Assembly (NCBI RefSeq): GCF_000876655.1
Contig: NZ_JYCN01000026.1
Span: 62,001-126,000, forward strand
Direction: 5' to 3'
Length of the DNA: 64,000 nt
Source of the DNA: Arthrobacter sp. SPG23
GTDB taxonomy: Bacteria; Actinomycetota; Actinomycetes; Actinomycetales; Micrococcaceae
Shown: positions 8,606 to 16,811 of the stretch, in pieces
How positions within the stretch are numbered: position 1 is the stretch's first letter
Layout: each line of letters starts with the position of its first letter
Notes under the pieces: model-generated
What the model was told of the DNA's origin: nothing
What the model saw: the letters and a program-made list of their open reading frames with translations, nothing else
The model's database searches: none
Position numbers and translations under genes: made by a program

Positions 8606-9100
8606 ATGTCCATGACCGCCGGAACAACGAAGTCCCGCCCGTCCCGCGCCAAAGTCGCACTCGTCTCGGCAATGACGCTGGGGCTTGCTGCGGGCGGCGT
8701 CGCCCTGGCCGCGCCCGCCCAGGCCGCCACCACCAATTACGCCTGCACCGTGACCCCGCTGAAGCCCGTCTTTGCAGGCTTCAACTCCTCGGGCACCAAG
8801 CTGGTGGACTACCAGATCCAGGTGCGCTGCTACAACAACCGGTCCGTCTACATCGAGCAGCAGCGCTGGGAGAGCGACGACTGGCCCAACGGCGACGACC
8901 ATCTCGGCAACTCCAGCTTTAGCCGTTCCCTCGGCTACTACAGCGGAATTGTCACCATCCACAACGTCCGCACCCTGACCAACACCGAGATCGGCAACGA
9001 GGAGGTGTACCAGAAGGTCCGCCACCAGGAGGGGGCCGGCGGCGTCTGGTCGCCGTTCACGGGCTGGAAGAGCAGCGGCACCACGTCCATGTCCAACTAG
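8606..9100 (+). CDS. Secreted hypothetical protein with Sec signal peptide
   Basis: A 164-residue protein with a classic signal peptide: basic n-region (about residues 9-16), hydrophobic core (17-36) and an AQA site, giving predicted cleavage after Ala40. The mature part is about 124 residues, rich in Tyr, Asn, Ser and Gly, with two cysteines (in YACTV and VRCYNN) that could form a disulfide. It looks like an extracellular beta-sandwich. The ATG has AGGAG 6 nt upstream. I do not recognise a family. It stands alone, divergent from the PfpI gene and convergent with the response regulator. Confidence 0.8.
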   Translation: MSMTAGTTKSRPSRAKVALVSAMTLGLAAGGVALAAPAQAATTNYACTVTPLKPVFAGFNSSGTKLVDYQIQVRCYNNRSVYIEQQRWESDDWPNGDDHLGNSSFSRSLGYYSGIVTIHNVRTLTNTEIGNEEVYQKVRHQEGAGGVWSPFTGWKSSGTTSMSN

Positions 9101-9175
9101 CTCAACGCCCGGCCGCGTCAGCGTCCCGGCTGACCAGCAACCGGCGGCTGTCCCCTCAGGACGGCCGCCGGTTTG

Positions 9176-9832
9176 CTAGTGCTGGCGCAGGTAGGTGAGC
9201 ACGGCGAGGACCCGGCGGTGGTCCTCGGGTTCGGGCCGCAGCCCCAGCTTCAGGAAAATGCTCCGGATGTGCGCCTCCACCGTCCGCTCCCCCAGGAAGA
9301 GGGTCTTCCCGATCGCCTGGTTGGTGCGGCCCTGCGCCATCAGCTCCAGGACGTCGCGTTCCCGGCTGCTGAGCTCATCCTCCCGCTGGTGGCCGTTATG
9401 CGGCCTGGCCACCATCCGTGCCACCAGTTCAGGATCGACGGCGGTCCCGCCAGCCGCCACCCGGTGCAGCGCGTCGATGAAGTCGTCGATGTCCGAGACC
9501 CGCTCCTTCAGGAGGTAGCCCAGGCCTTTCGCACCGTTTCCCAGGAGCTGCATGGCGTTGTCCGTCTCCACGTATTGGGACAGCAGGAGGACCCCCGTTC
9601 CGGGCTGGTCGCGCCGGATCGCCGTGGCGGCCTGGATGCCTTCGGTGGTGAAGCTGGGCGGCATGCGGATGTCCACCACGGCAACATCCGGCTGCCGGGC
9701 TGCCACGCAGCCCAGCAGTTCCTGGGCGTCCGCAGCCTCGCAGACCACCTCCAGCCCCTCGGATGTGAGCAGCGCGGCCAGGCCGCGGCGGAGCAGCGCC
9801 GAGTCGTCCGCGATGGCGACGCGCAGTGTCAT
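9176..9832 (-). CDS. NarL/FixJ-type response regulator (receiver + LuxR HTH)
   Basis: A 218-residue two-component response regulator. The receiver domain (1-120) has the acidic pair in IADDSA, phosphoacceptor Asp54 in VVDIRMPP and Lys in LLKERV; the C-terminal LuxR-type HTH (about 150-215) has [18 protein letters not shown] followed by [15 protein letters not shown]. It should bind DNA when phosphorylated by the kinase immediately upstream: its ATG overlaps the kinase stop by 4 nt (ATGA), a strong sign of translational coupling. Target genes unknown. Confidence 0.93.
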   Translation of the reverse strand: MTLRVAIADDSALLRRGLAALLTSEGLEVVCEAADAQELLGCVAARQPDVAVVDIRMPPSFTTEGIQAATAIRRDQPGTGVLLLSQYVETDNAMQLLGNGAKGLGYLLKERVSDIDDFIDALHRVAAGGTAVDPELVARMVARPHNGHQREDELSSRERDVLELMAQGRTNQAIGKTLFLGERTVEAHIRSIFLKLGLRPEPEDHRRVLAVLTYLRQH

Positions 9833-11670
9833 GGCATGTCCTCCGTAGGGTCGGCCGAGAACGGCAAGGTTGCCGCCACCGTTGTTCCGCGGCCATCCGG
9901 GCTGGTGACCGTCAGGGAGCCGCCCAGCGCTGCCGCCCGGTCGGCCAGCCCCACCAGCCCGCCGTCGGAACCGGGGGTTGCCCCGCCGATCCCGTCGTCC
10001 GTCACGTGGAGCCTGAGTCCGGCGTCGGTGCCCTGGACGCCGATCTGCAGGTTCGAGGCGCGGGCGTGCTTGGCGGCATTGGTCACCGCCTCGGCGCAGA
10101 TGAAATACGCCGCGAGTTCCACCTGCGGCGGCGGCCGCTGCGGGAGGTGGATGTCCAGCTCGATGGGCAGCGCAGAGCGCTCGGCGAGCGCCCTGAGGGA
10201 GCCGCCCAGCCCCCTTTCCCGCAGCGACGGCGGGTAGACGCCCCTGGCCAGCTCACGAAGCTCCGCGAGTGCGAGGGCGAGTTCGTCGCTGGCCTGATCC
10301 ACCAGTTCCTTCATCTCCGCCGGGCTTGCAGCCCGCCTCGCCCTGGCAAGGTCCATGGACACCGCAACAAGACGCTGCTGGGCGCCGTCGTGGAGGTCCC
10401 GCTCGAGCTCACGACGCCGGGCGTCCCCGGCCGTGACAATGCGTTCCCGGGAGCGGCGGACTTCCACCAGCTGGTCCCGCAGCTGCTGCTCCATGTTCTG
10501 GTTGTCCAGGGCCAGGGAAGTGGCGCTCCGCACGGCGGCCATCAGCTGGGGCTGGTCCCGGAGGGCTTCGTCGAAAACCAGCGCCCCGACAGGCGTGCCG
10601 TTGCGCTCCAGCACCATGGCCGCCCGTCCGGATCCGTCCTCTGGCACCGCGCGGGGCACGCCGTCGTCGTCCACGAACCCGGACAGCGCGGGCGACCACC
10701 GCCAGAGGCTGAGGGTGGGGTCCCGGACGGACCTGCGCAGGGCGCGGATGAGCCGGTCGCTGACCGGCGCCATCCCGATCTCCACCATCAGCTCGCTGAG
10801 TGCGCCGCGGGCGAACCGGTAGCGCCACAGCCCCAGCAGGACGGCGAGCGGGACGATCGCCGTCGCCGGGTACTGCCAGAGCAGTGCCTCGTTGGAGAGG
10901 GAACCGGTCAGCTGCACCACGGCGAGGGACACCCAGACGGTGGAGGCGGTCTTGATGATCACTGCCAGCCACAGCGGCAGGAACGCGGCCCGGTACGCCG
11001 GCGAACCGGAGCGCCAGCGGGACACCAGCACGGCCACTATCGCCACGCCGATGCCTACCTGGACAATGCGGGCAGCGTCCCCGATGGCGCTGGTCAGCTG
11101 CGGGCTGTCCCACAGCAGGAACAGGTTGCGGGAGGTGGACTCCCCCGCCGCGATGTGCAGCCGCGGATCGAAAAATGCCCAGCTCGCCACCGCGATGGCC
11201 GCCCAGGCGGCAAAGAAGAACACGACGGCCGCCCGTTCCGCCCGCGAGCGCAGGACGCCCGAGGGGAAGCTCAGGGCGAGCTGGAGCAGCGGCGGCTGGT
11301 ACATGAGGGTCAGCGCCACACCGGCGGTGAACAGGACCGGGTCGCTGGAGCGGCGCACTCCGGCGGCCAGCCACAGCAGCCCGGCGACCACCAGCAGCAG
11401 CCCGGGGTTCCGGTTGGGCCGGGTCTGCCACGCGGCCACACCGGCCAGGACAAAAGCCAGCCCCACGGCGACGAACATGGAGAGTTCAACGACGGAGAAG
11501 GGTGCCCTGTCCGGGTTCTCGCCCCAGCGGATGACTCCCTGGGCGTTGAGCACTCCCAGCGTCCGGGCGGGATCCTGCAGGGCCGCCGGCGCCCAGTCGA
11601 TCGAGATCAGCACCAGGGCCAGGACGCCCACGGTGGCAACCACTACCAGAACCAGTTGCTTGGGAGTCAC
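9829..11670 (-). CDS. Membrane sensor histidine kinase (HisKA_3 type)
   Basis: A 613-residue kinase. The N-terminal third holds about eight hydrophobic segments (5-25, 60-80, 90-105, 112-135, 148-165, 200-217, 230-255, 268-284), then a GAF-like region (about 300-400), the HisKA_3 dimerisation domain with His427 in [11 protein letters not shown], and a C-terminal HATPase_c with [15 protein letters not shown] and GLADRA. I chose the GTG at 11670 because GGAGG lies 8 nt upstream; an ATG at 11703 is in frame but lacks a site. It partners the LuxR-type regulator overlapping its 3' end. The OmpR-type regulator upstream, 95 nt away, may belong to the same unit. Confidence 0.9.
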   Translation of the reverse strand: MTPKQLVLVVVATVGVLALVLISIDWAPAALQDPARTLGVLNAQGVIRWGENPDRAPFSVVELSMFVAVGLAFVLAGVAAWQTRPNRNPGLLLVVAGLLWLAAGVRRSSDPVLFTAGVALTLMYQPPLLQLALSFPSGVLRSRAERAAVVFFFAAWAAIAVASWAFFDPRLHIAAGESTSRNLFLLWDSPQLTSAIGDAARIVQVGIGVAIVAVLVSRWRSGSPAYRAAFLPLWLAVIIKTASTVWVSLAVVQLTGSLSNEALLWQYPATAIVPLAVLLGLWRYRFARGALSELMVEIGMAPVSDRLIRALRRSVRDPTLSLWRWSPALSGFVDDDGVPRAVPEDGSGRAAMVLERNGTPVGALVFDEALRDQPQLMAAVRSATSLALDNQNMEQQLRDQLVEVRRSRERIVTAGDARRRELERDLHDGAQQRLVAVSMDLARARRAASPAEMKELVDQASDELALALAELRELARGVYPPSLRERGLGGSLRALAERSALPIELDIHLPQRPPPQVELAAYFICAEAVTNAAKHARASNLQIGVQGTDAGLRLHVTDDGIGGATPGSDGGLVGLADRAAALGGSLTVTSPDGRGTTVAATLPFSADPTEDMP

Positions 11671-11765
11671 GGTGCTTCCCTCCGCCAAGCTTAAGAATCC
11701 CATGTCCAGGAGTCCCCGGCCATAGTCCGGGACTACAGTCCGGGACCGCTGCCAGGCGGACGGGG

Positions 11766-12602
11766 TCAGCCGGCAGCCAGTTGCGGCGCGAGCCGGTAGC
11801 CGATCCCCCTGACGGTTTCCACCCACCGCGGCGAGCGCGAGTCGTCGCCCAGCCGCTTCCGCAGGTTCCCCATGTGGACCTCGACGGCGCGCTCTTCGGC
11901 GGTACTGACATAGGAACCGGTGTCGTACGGTTCGTTCCGCAGGCGGCGGACCAGGTCGGCCTTGGTCTGGACCAGCCGTCCGTTCTCCAGGAGCACCAGG
12001 AGGAGGTCGAACTGCGTCCGGGTCAGTTCAACCCGCAGTCCCCCGAATTCCGCGGTCCTGGTTCCCTCGTTCAACGTGAGCCCGTTGTGCTCGAAATCGG
12101 CGGGATCGGACTCGTCATGGGCGCCCTGCCGGAGTCCGGCCGACGCCATGCCGGCCGGAGGCGTCGCTGCCGCCGGCGCCTTGGCGGCTGGCCCCAGGTC
12201 ACCGCCAGGTCCGGCCGAGGTCCCGGCAGCCTGCCTGGGGCGGCGAAGCATCGCTGCGATCCTGGCCCGAAGCTCGCGGGGACGGAAGGGCTTGGTCAGA
12301 AAGTCATCCGCCCCTGCTTCGAAACCCATGATGGCGTCGGCCTCGTCCACCCGTCCCGTCACGATGACCAGGTAGGCGTCGCTGAACGTGCGGATACGGC
12401 GGGAGGCCTCAAGTCCGTCGAAGTCCGGAAGCCCCAGGTCCATGGTGACCACCACGGGGTTGTACCGCCGGACAGCCTCAACCCCTTCGAGCCCGGAGGA
12501 CGTCGCGTAAACGGAGAACCCTGATTGCAACAGCACTTCCCTCAGGGAATTCCTGACGTCGTCGTCATCCTCTACAACAACGGCAATACCGCGTTCTTCC
12601 AT
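11766..12602 (-). CDS. OmpR/PhoB-type response regulator
   Basis: A 278-residue regulator with an N-terminal receiver (acidic cluster 11-15, phosphoacceptor Asp55 in TMDLGLPD, Lys in FLTKPF) and a C-terminal winged helix (about 185-275, RTQFDLLLVLLENGRLV and VEVHMGNLRKRLGDD...VRGIGYRL). The two are joined by an unusually long Ala/Pro/Gly linker (about 125-175), which makes it some 45 residues longer than typical family members. It is the first gene of a minus-strand run regulator-kinase-regulator; no OmpR-partner kinase of HisKA type is present in the window. Confidence 0.9.
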   Translation of the reverse strand: MEERGIAVVVEDDDDVRNSLREVLLQSGFSVYATSSGLEGVEAVRRYNPVVVTMDLGLPDFDGLEASRRIRTFSDAYLVIVTGRVDEADAIMGFEAGADDFLTKPFRPRELRARIAAMLRRPRQAAGTSAGPGGDLGPAAKAPAAATPPAGMASAGLRQGAHDESDPADFEHNGLTLNEGTRTAEFGGLRVELTRTQFDLLLVLLENGRLVQTKADLVRRLRNEPYDTGSYVSTAEERAVEVHMGNLRKRLGDDSRSPRWVETVRGIGYRLAPQLAAG

Positions 12603-12916
12603 CTATGCCCCCATAGTCCTTCGGTTAGTCACCCTCATATTCGTCGGCGGAAGCCCCACGGATGGGTATTTCCACTATCTGGACTTATGGGGTTGGTGAT
12701 GAGCCTACACAGGGAGGGACACAGGTCATTGCCGCAGAATTAAATCTTGCGCATCTCTTGAGTCGGCCCCGGGAATCCCCGGGAACTTGAGCCAAAATTG
12801 CGTCAAAGTCGCGTCATTCATGATTACGCCGGACCACCCTTGAGTCATACATCCAGGCGGGAACCCAGCACCCGTGAGAAGGAAGCATCACAGGCTGCAA
12901 GGAAGCAGGACTGGCC
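12603..12916. other. Divergent intergenic region, 314 bp
   Basis: This region separates the minus-strand OmpR-type regulator from the plus-strand ATPase-only gene and should contain both promoters. I see no ORF with a ribosome site, no clear palindrome and no remnant of a kinase N-terminus that would complete the downstream gene. The ribosome site of the next gene (AGGA, 6 nt before the ATG) is at its right edge. Confidence 0.5.
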
Positions 12917-13390
12917 ATGAAAAAGGCTCCAGCGGTCAACGAGGTCGCCGCAATCCACGGCGTCATTACCGACCAGGCCCCGGTGGATTTCCACAGCCTG
13001 GGGCTCGCCGGCTGCATCGACCGGCTCGCTGCCCCGCTCAGGGAACAGGGGACCACCGTGCGGTGGGAGACGCCGCACCACGGCATCGAAATACCGGCCG
13101 GCAGTGCCGGGCTGCTTTACCACGCCGCCCAGGAGGCGCTGAGTAACGCCTTCAAATACGCCGGCGCCACCGAACTGACCGTCCGGCTCGCGGCGGTGCA
13201 TCACGGCATCCGGCTGACTGTGGCCGACAACGGCAGCGGCTTCGACCGCACAGAACGATGCGGCAGCCGGCCGCGGGGTTTCGGTCTGCTTCTGATGTCC
13301 ATCGCGGTGCATGAAGCCGGCGGCACCGCAACCATAGACACCGCGCCCGGAAAGGGCACGTGCATCACGGTCACGCTTCCGCTGGACTGA
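12917..13390 (+). CDS. HATPase_c-only protein (histidine kinase fragment-like ATPase)
   Basis: A 157-residue protein equal to the C-terminal ATP-binding domain of a NarX/DegS-like kinase. The N box is at 71-82 with Asn77, the G1 box DNGSG at 104-108 and the G2 box GFG at 121-123. Residues 8-35 match the second helix of a HisKA_3 domain, but the first helix with the phosphoacceptor His is missing, as is any sensor. The ATG has AGGA 6 nt upstream, so it is probably expressed as is. It could be a decayed kinase, a trans-acting ATPase or an anti-sigma-like factor. It lies next to a two-component cluster. Confidence 0.8.
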   Translation: MKKAPAVNEVAAIHGVITDQAPVDFHSLGLAGCIDRLAAPLREQGTTVRWETPHHGIEIPAGSAGLLYHAAQEALSNAFKYAGATELTVRLAAVHHGIRLTVADNGSGFDRTERCGSRPRGFGLLLMSIAVHEAGGTATIDTAPGKGTCITVTLPLD

Positions 13391-13468
13391 CCGTCACGCT
13401 TCACAGGGGGAAACACCATGCATCTCAGCCCGGGCCGCTGCGCCCACGGAACCAGCCACCGGCTCCAG

Positions 13469-13482
13469 TATTATTTTGCGCA
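13469..13482 (+). promoter_or_regulatory. Probable leaderless -10 element before the LssY-like gene
   Basis: TATTAT at 13469-13474 ends 7 nt before the A of the ATG at 13482, so transcription would begin at or next to the start codon. No Shine-Dalgarno sequence precedes that ATG. A competing ATG at 13418 has a good GGGGG site but opens a short frame without family resemblance. Confidence 0.55.
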
Positions 13483-14849
13483 TGACCAGGGCTACGGTGA
13501 ACGTGCCTGCCGCGGGCGTTTCCCGCACAGCACTCGATACCGCCTGGGACCGGATCTTCTTCCTGGTCGGTGGTGCCGCGGCCGTCTGGTTGACCTATCT
13601 TCTCCTTGAGCTCAGCTTCCAGTGGGGCTGGGGCCAGATCTGGTTTACGTTCGTCTTCTGGGCCATGCTCGCCTACCTCGTGCTGCCCAGGCTGCACTCG
13701 ATCCTGACCCGCCTCTATGTGCCCGATTACTTCATCGGACGCGCCCGCACCAGCGACGGGCTGCTCGGCGATCCGGTGAATGTTGCCCTGCTCGGCTCCG
13801 AAGCCCAGCTCCACCAGGTGATGCGCCGGGCCGGCTGGACCATCGCCGACGACGTGACGCTGGCCAGCAGCTGGAGGATCGTCACCTCCACCGTGCTGCG
13901 CCGGAGCTACCTCGAGGCCCCGGTCAGCCCGCTCTTCCTGTTCGGCCGGCAACAGGACTTCGCGTACCAGCAGGAGGTGGACGGCAACCCCGGCAAGCGC
14001 CACCACGTCCGCTTCTGGCGGTGTCCGCCCGGCTGGCTGCTCCCCGGCGGCGTGGCGGCGGACTGGCTGGCCGCCGGCACCTATGACCGCAGCGTCGGCT
14101 TCTCGCTGTTCACCCTGCAGGTCACTCACAAGATCGACGAACACACTGATGATGAGCGGGACCATATCGTCGCGTCCATTTCGGACGCCGAGCCGGCGGC
14201 CAGCGTCCGGGTGATCCGGGACTTCTCCACCGGCTACCACAGCCGCAACGGCGGCGGCGATGAAATTGCCACCGACGGCGACCTCCCGGTCGTTGACCTG
14301 CGCGCGACGGCGGTGACCGGACATGCCGTGCCACGCCTCCCGAGCGACAGCCGGAACAGGCGCCCCGCCCCCACCGTCATCGGAGCGGTCCTCGTGGCCG
14401 GCCGTGCGCTGGCCGCGGCAGCACTGGCTCTATCCATCATGCTGTTTCCCGCCGCCCACCTGGAGCCGCTCCTGCAACCCGGCGGCGGAGCCGGAGGCTC
14501 CGGGACCGGCCTGACCATGGACCAGGCGCAGCTGGCGCTTTACCTTGGGCTGGCCGTGGTGGTCATCTTTGCCCTCGCGGAACTGCTCATGGCCTGGTAC
14601 GTCTTCCTGGGACGGAACCGGGCGCGCACGCTCACCATGGCCGTCAGCACCGCAGCGATCGGATTGCAGGTTATTGACGTTGTCAACGGAGGTCCCGGAA
14701 TCACACTGCAGACCAACCTCCCCGGACTCACCCTGGATATCCTGCTGATCCTCGCCCTGTCCAGCGAGCGGTCCCGCATCTACGCCCGCCGCGACCGGAA
14801 GGAACCAAAACGGATTGCTGCCCGGCCCGGCGGCCGCGCGGCGATCTGA
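13482..14849 (+). CDS. Membrane protein with LssY C-terminal-like domain
   Basis: A 455-residue membrane protein. Two N-terminal helices (about 25-45 and 50-70) precede a soluble region (about 100-210) that resembles the LssY C-terminal domain (GSEAQLHQVMRRAGW..., RRSYLEAPVSPLFLFGRQQDF), and the C-terminal third has four more hydrophobic segments (about 300-330, 345-375, 385-400, 410-430). LssY-type domains accompany type I secretion or PAP2 phosphatase proteins in other bacteria, but the biochemical role is unknown. The start is the ATG at 13482, preceded by a -10 element rather than a ribosome site. Confidence 0.7.
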   Translation: MTRATVNVPAAGVSRTALDTAWDRIFFLVGGAAAVWLTYLLLELSFQWGWGQIWFTFVFWAMLAYLVLPRLHSILTRLYVPDYFIGRARTSDGLLGDPVNVALLGSEAQLHQVMRRAGWTIADDVTLASSWRIVTSTVLRRSYLEAPVSPLFLFGRQQDFAYQQEVDGNPGKRHHVRFWRCPPGWLLPGGVAADWLAAGTYDRSVGFSLFTLQVTHKIDEHTDDERDHIVASISDAEPAASVRVIRDFSTGYHSRNGGGDEIATDGDLPVVDLRATAVTGHAVPRLPSDSRNRRPAPTVIGAVLVAGRALAAAALALSIMLFPAAHLEPLLQPGGGAGGSGTGLTMDQAQLALYLGLAVVVIFALAELLMAWYVFLGRNRARTLTMAVSTAAIGLQVIDVVNGGPGITLQTNLPGLTLDILLILALSSERSRIYARRDRKEPKRIAARPGGRAAI

Positions 14850-14901
14850 CCGTTGTCAGACCGTTGACGGGTCCGTGTTCGCGCCGTGGCGCGTGATCAT
14901 G

Positions 14902-15699
14902 TCATCCCCGGTGTGCAGAAGTGAGCGGTGCGGCTGCGCGGCCGCCGTAGTCGTGGCCAATCTGCCTCGCGGCGTCCTGCAGCAGCGGGACCACCGTTTT
15001 TTCGATGGCCTCCGCCGGCGCCCGGTGCGTCTGGAGGGACACATTGACCGCGGCAACCACCTCGTGGCCCCGCCAGACCGGAACGGCCACGCCGCGGAGG
15101 CCTTCCTCCAGTTCCTGCGAGACCATGGACCATCCCTTGGTCCGGGCCTGGTCCACTTCGGCCTGGAGCTGGTCGAGGCTTCCGATCGAGCGTTCGGTGA
15201 ACCGCTGGAGCTGGACGGAGTCGAAGTAAGCCTTCAGCTCGGCGTCGGACAAGGCACCCAGCAGGACGCGGCCCATGGAGGTTGCCCAGGCGGGAAACCG
15301 TGTGCCCACGCTGATGGAGACACTCAGGAGCCGGGGTGACGGAACGCAGGCGACATAGACGACGTCCGTGCCGTCGAGGATGCACAGAGATGTCGTTTCA
15401 TTAAGCTCCGCGGCCAGCGACTTGAGGTGCCGCTCCGCGATTCTCGGGAGCGCAAGGTTCGCCAGGAAGGACTGTCCGATGTCCAGCGAACGGGGCGTCA
15501 GTTCGAAGTACGGACCGTCGGCACGAAGGTAGCCCAGGTCAGTCAGCGTCAGCAGGAACCTCCGGGCGGAGGCCCTGGTCATGTCCGACTTTGCGGCGAC
15601 CTGGGAGACAGTCAGGCGCGGCTCGTCCGGGGCGAAGGAACGCAGCACGTCAAACGCCTTTTCCACCGACTTCACGAAGTACTCGGGTTGCTCCGCCAT
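14902..15699 (-). CDS. IclR family transcriptional regulator
   Basis: A 265-residue IclR-type regulator: N-terminal winged helix (about 8-70, LTVSQVAAKSDMTRASARRFLLTLTDLGYL) and C-terminal effector domain (80-255, with the ARTKGWSMVSQELEEGLRGVAVPV segment typical of PcaR/PobR-like members). The ATG at 15699 has GGAGG about 12 nt upstream. Downstream of the shikimate dehydrogenase-like gene on the same strand (123-nt gap) and divergent from the MHS transporter, it most likely controls both in response to a hydroaromatic or aromatic acid. The operator candidate is the inverted repeat at 16735-16762. Confidence 0.9.
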   Translation of the reverse strand: MAEQPEYFVKSVEKAFDVLRSFAPDEPRLTVSQVAAKSDMTRASARRFLLTLTDLGYLRADGPYFELTPRSLDIGQSFLANLALPRIAERHLKSLAAELNETTSLCILDGTDVVYVACVPSPRLLSVSISVGTRFPAWATSMGRVLLGALSDAELKAYFDSVQLQRFTERSIGSLDQLQAEVDQARTKGWSMVSQELEEGLRGVAVPVWRGHEVVAAVNVSLQTHRAPAEAIEKTVVPLLQDAARQIGHDYGGRAAAPLTSAHRG

Positions 15700-15822
15700 G
15701 GAATCGCTTGCCCTCCCTGAAGCTCGATCTCGGCATCTGCAGGCGCGCGGCCGCAGGCTAATTCCGATCATATCCGGATAAAGCAGGGCGGAATCCGCCG
15801 GGCAGTCCGGTTTCAGCTCCTG

Positions 15823-16659
15823 TCAGTTCTCCGTCCGGATGACAGTCAGTGTCCGGCCCAGGAGGGCGCCGGTCTCCGGCTTCAGCCCAAGGACGGGGAT
15901 CATGGCCTCCGCCTGCGCCCGCAGGTGGTCCCAGCCGTCCGCGCAGGGCAGGCCCTGCGCCCTCGCGGCGGCGATGGTGGCCGTCGTATGGCCGGCGTAG
16001 ACGAAGTCATAGACAAAGGCGTCCGGTGAAAGCTCCGCCGATCCCCAGGCCGGTTCGTCGGCTGAGCTCTTGCCGAGGGGCGTCGCATTGACGATCAAGG
16101 ACGCGCCCGCCGCTGAATCCCGCGCCTCGTCCCACGTCACCGCACCGGCCTTCATGCCCAGGCTGGTGGCGAGTTCCAGCAACTGCTGCGAGGCACGAGG
16201 ATCCTTGTCCGTCACCGTGACCCGGTCCGCCAGTCCCGCCAGGGCGACCAGTGCTGCGCGCGCGGCGCCGCCCGCCCCAAGCATCAGGGCGTGGCGCTGG
16301 TGCCGGCCGTCCAAAAGTTCGGCGACGGCGGTGATGTCCGTGTTGTGGGCACCCAGCCGCCGGCCGTGCCGGACCAGCAGGTTGGCGGCTCCGCTGATCC
16401 GCACTTGTTCGGTGACGGTGTCAGCTGTGCCCGCCGCCCACTGCTTGTGGGGCATCGTCACGTTTGCGGCCACGACGTCGGCCCCCAGCATCGCGGCGCG
16501 GACGCCGGACATGTCCTGTCCGGCCGGGACGTCCCATGCCTCGTAGGTCCAGCTGCTTCCAAGCTGTTCCAGGACCGGGCCCCAGAGCCCGGGCGACATG
16601 GCGGCCGAGGCTTCCGAGCCGATGAGGAACAGCCGGTTGGCCGGTGGATGGTTTTCCAT
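15823..16659 (-). CDS. Shikimate/quinate dehydrogenase-like oxidoreductase (atypical)
   Basis: A 278-residue AroE-superfamily protein of normal length. It keeps the catalytic Lys72 (NVTMPHK) and Asp108 (HNTD) and Asn93, plus the Rossmann loop LGAGGAARA. Two positions differ from biosynthetic AroE: the substrate Ser-x-Ser is Ala20-Met-Ser22 (AMSP), and the NADP-binding Asn-Arg-Thr after the second Rossmann strand is Thr-Asp-Lys-Asp (150-153), which suggests NAD+. With a divergent MHS transporter and an IclR regulator, a catabolic role on quinate, shikimate or a related hydroxy acid is likely. ATG at 16659 with AAGGTG 5 nt upstream. Not the housekeeping aroE, I infer. Confidence 0.82.
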   Translation of the reverse strand: MENHPPANRLFLIGSEASAAMSPGLWGPVLEQLGSSWTYEAWDVPAGQDMSGVRAAMLGADVVAANVTMPHKQWAAGTADTVTEQVRISGAANLLVRHGRRLGAHNTDITAVAELLDGRHQRHALMLGAGGAARAALVALAGLADRVTVTDKDPRASQQLLELATSLGMKAGAVTWDEARDSAAGASLIVNATPLGKSSADEPAWGSAELSPDAFVYDFVYAGHTTATIAAARAQGLPCADGWDHLRAQAEAMIPVLGLKPETGALLGRTLTVIRTEN

Positions 16660-16728
16660 GGGGGCACCTTTCGCTTGGGAGACTCAGCCGGGGTGTTGTG
16701 AGGCACCTCACCTCTGCGCTACTCTTTC

Positions 16729-16762
16729 TATAATCGCATACCGCACAGCTGTTCGGAATGCG
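16729..16762 (+). promoter_or_regulatory. -10 element and inverted-repeat operator of the MHS transporter
   Basis: TATAAT at 16729-16734 is followed directly by CGCATACCG (16735-16743), ten bases, then CGGAATGCG (16754-16762): an inverted repeat matching at 8 of 9 positions with CCG/CGG cores. It covers the likely start site of the plus-strand transporter gene. A second perfect repeat, GTGAGG-CA-CCTCAC, lies at 16698-16711. The IclR regulator encoded nearby is the natural candidate ligand. Confidence 0.6.
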
Positions 16763-16811
16763 CACAACTCACCACACGATAACCGTCTTTCAGCGCGGAA
16801 GGGCCAGCACC

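Noticed and set aside
12814..13419. Minus-strand frames opposite the HATPase-only gene
   Set aside because: Plus-strand N, G1 and G2 boxes show which strand codes.
13418..13609. 63-codon ORF with a good GGGGG ribosome site
   Set aside because: The product has no family resemblance and overlaps the LssY-like gene in another frame; it could be a leader peptide, but the evidence is only the ribosome site.
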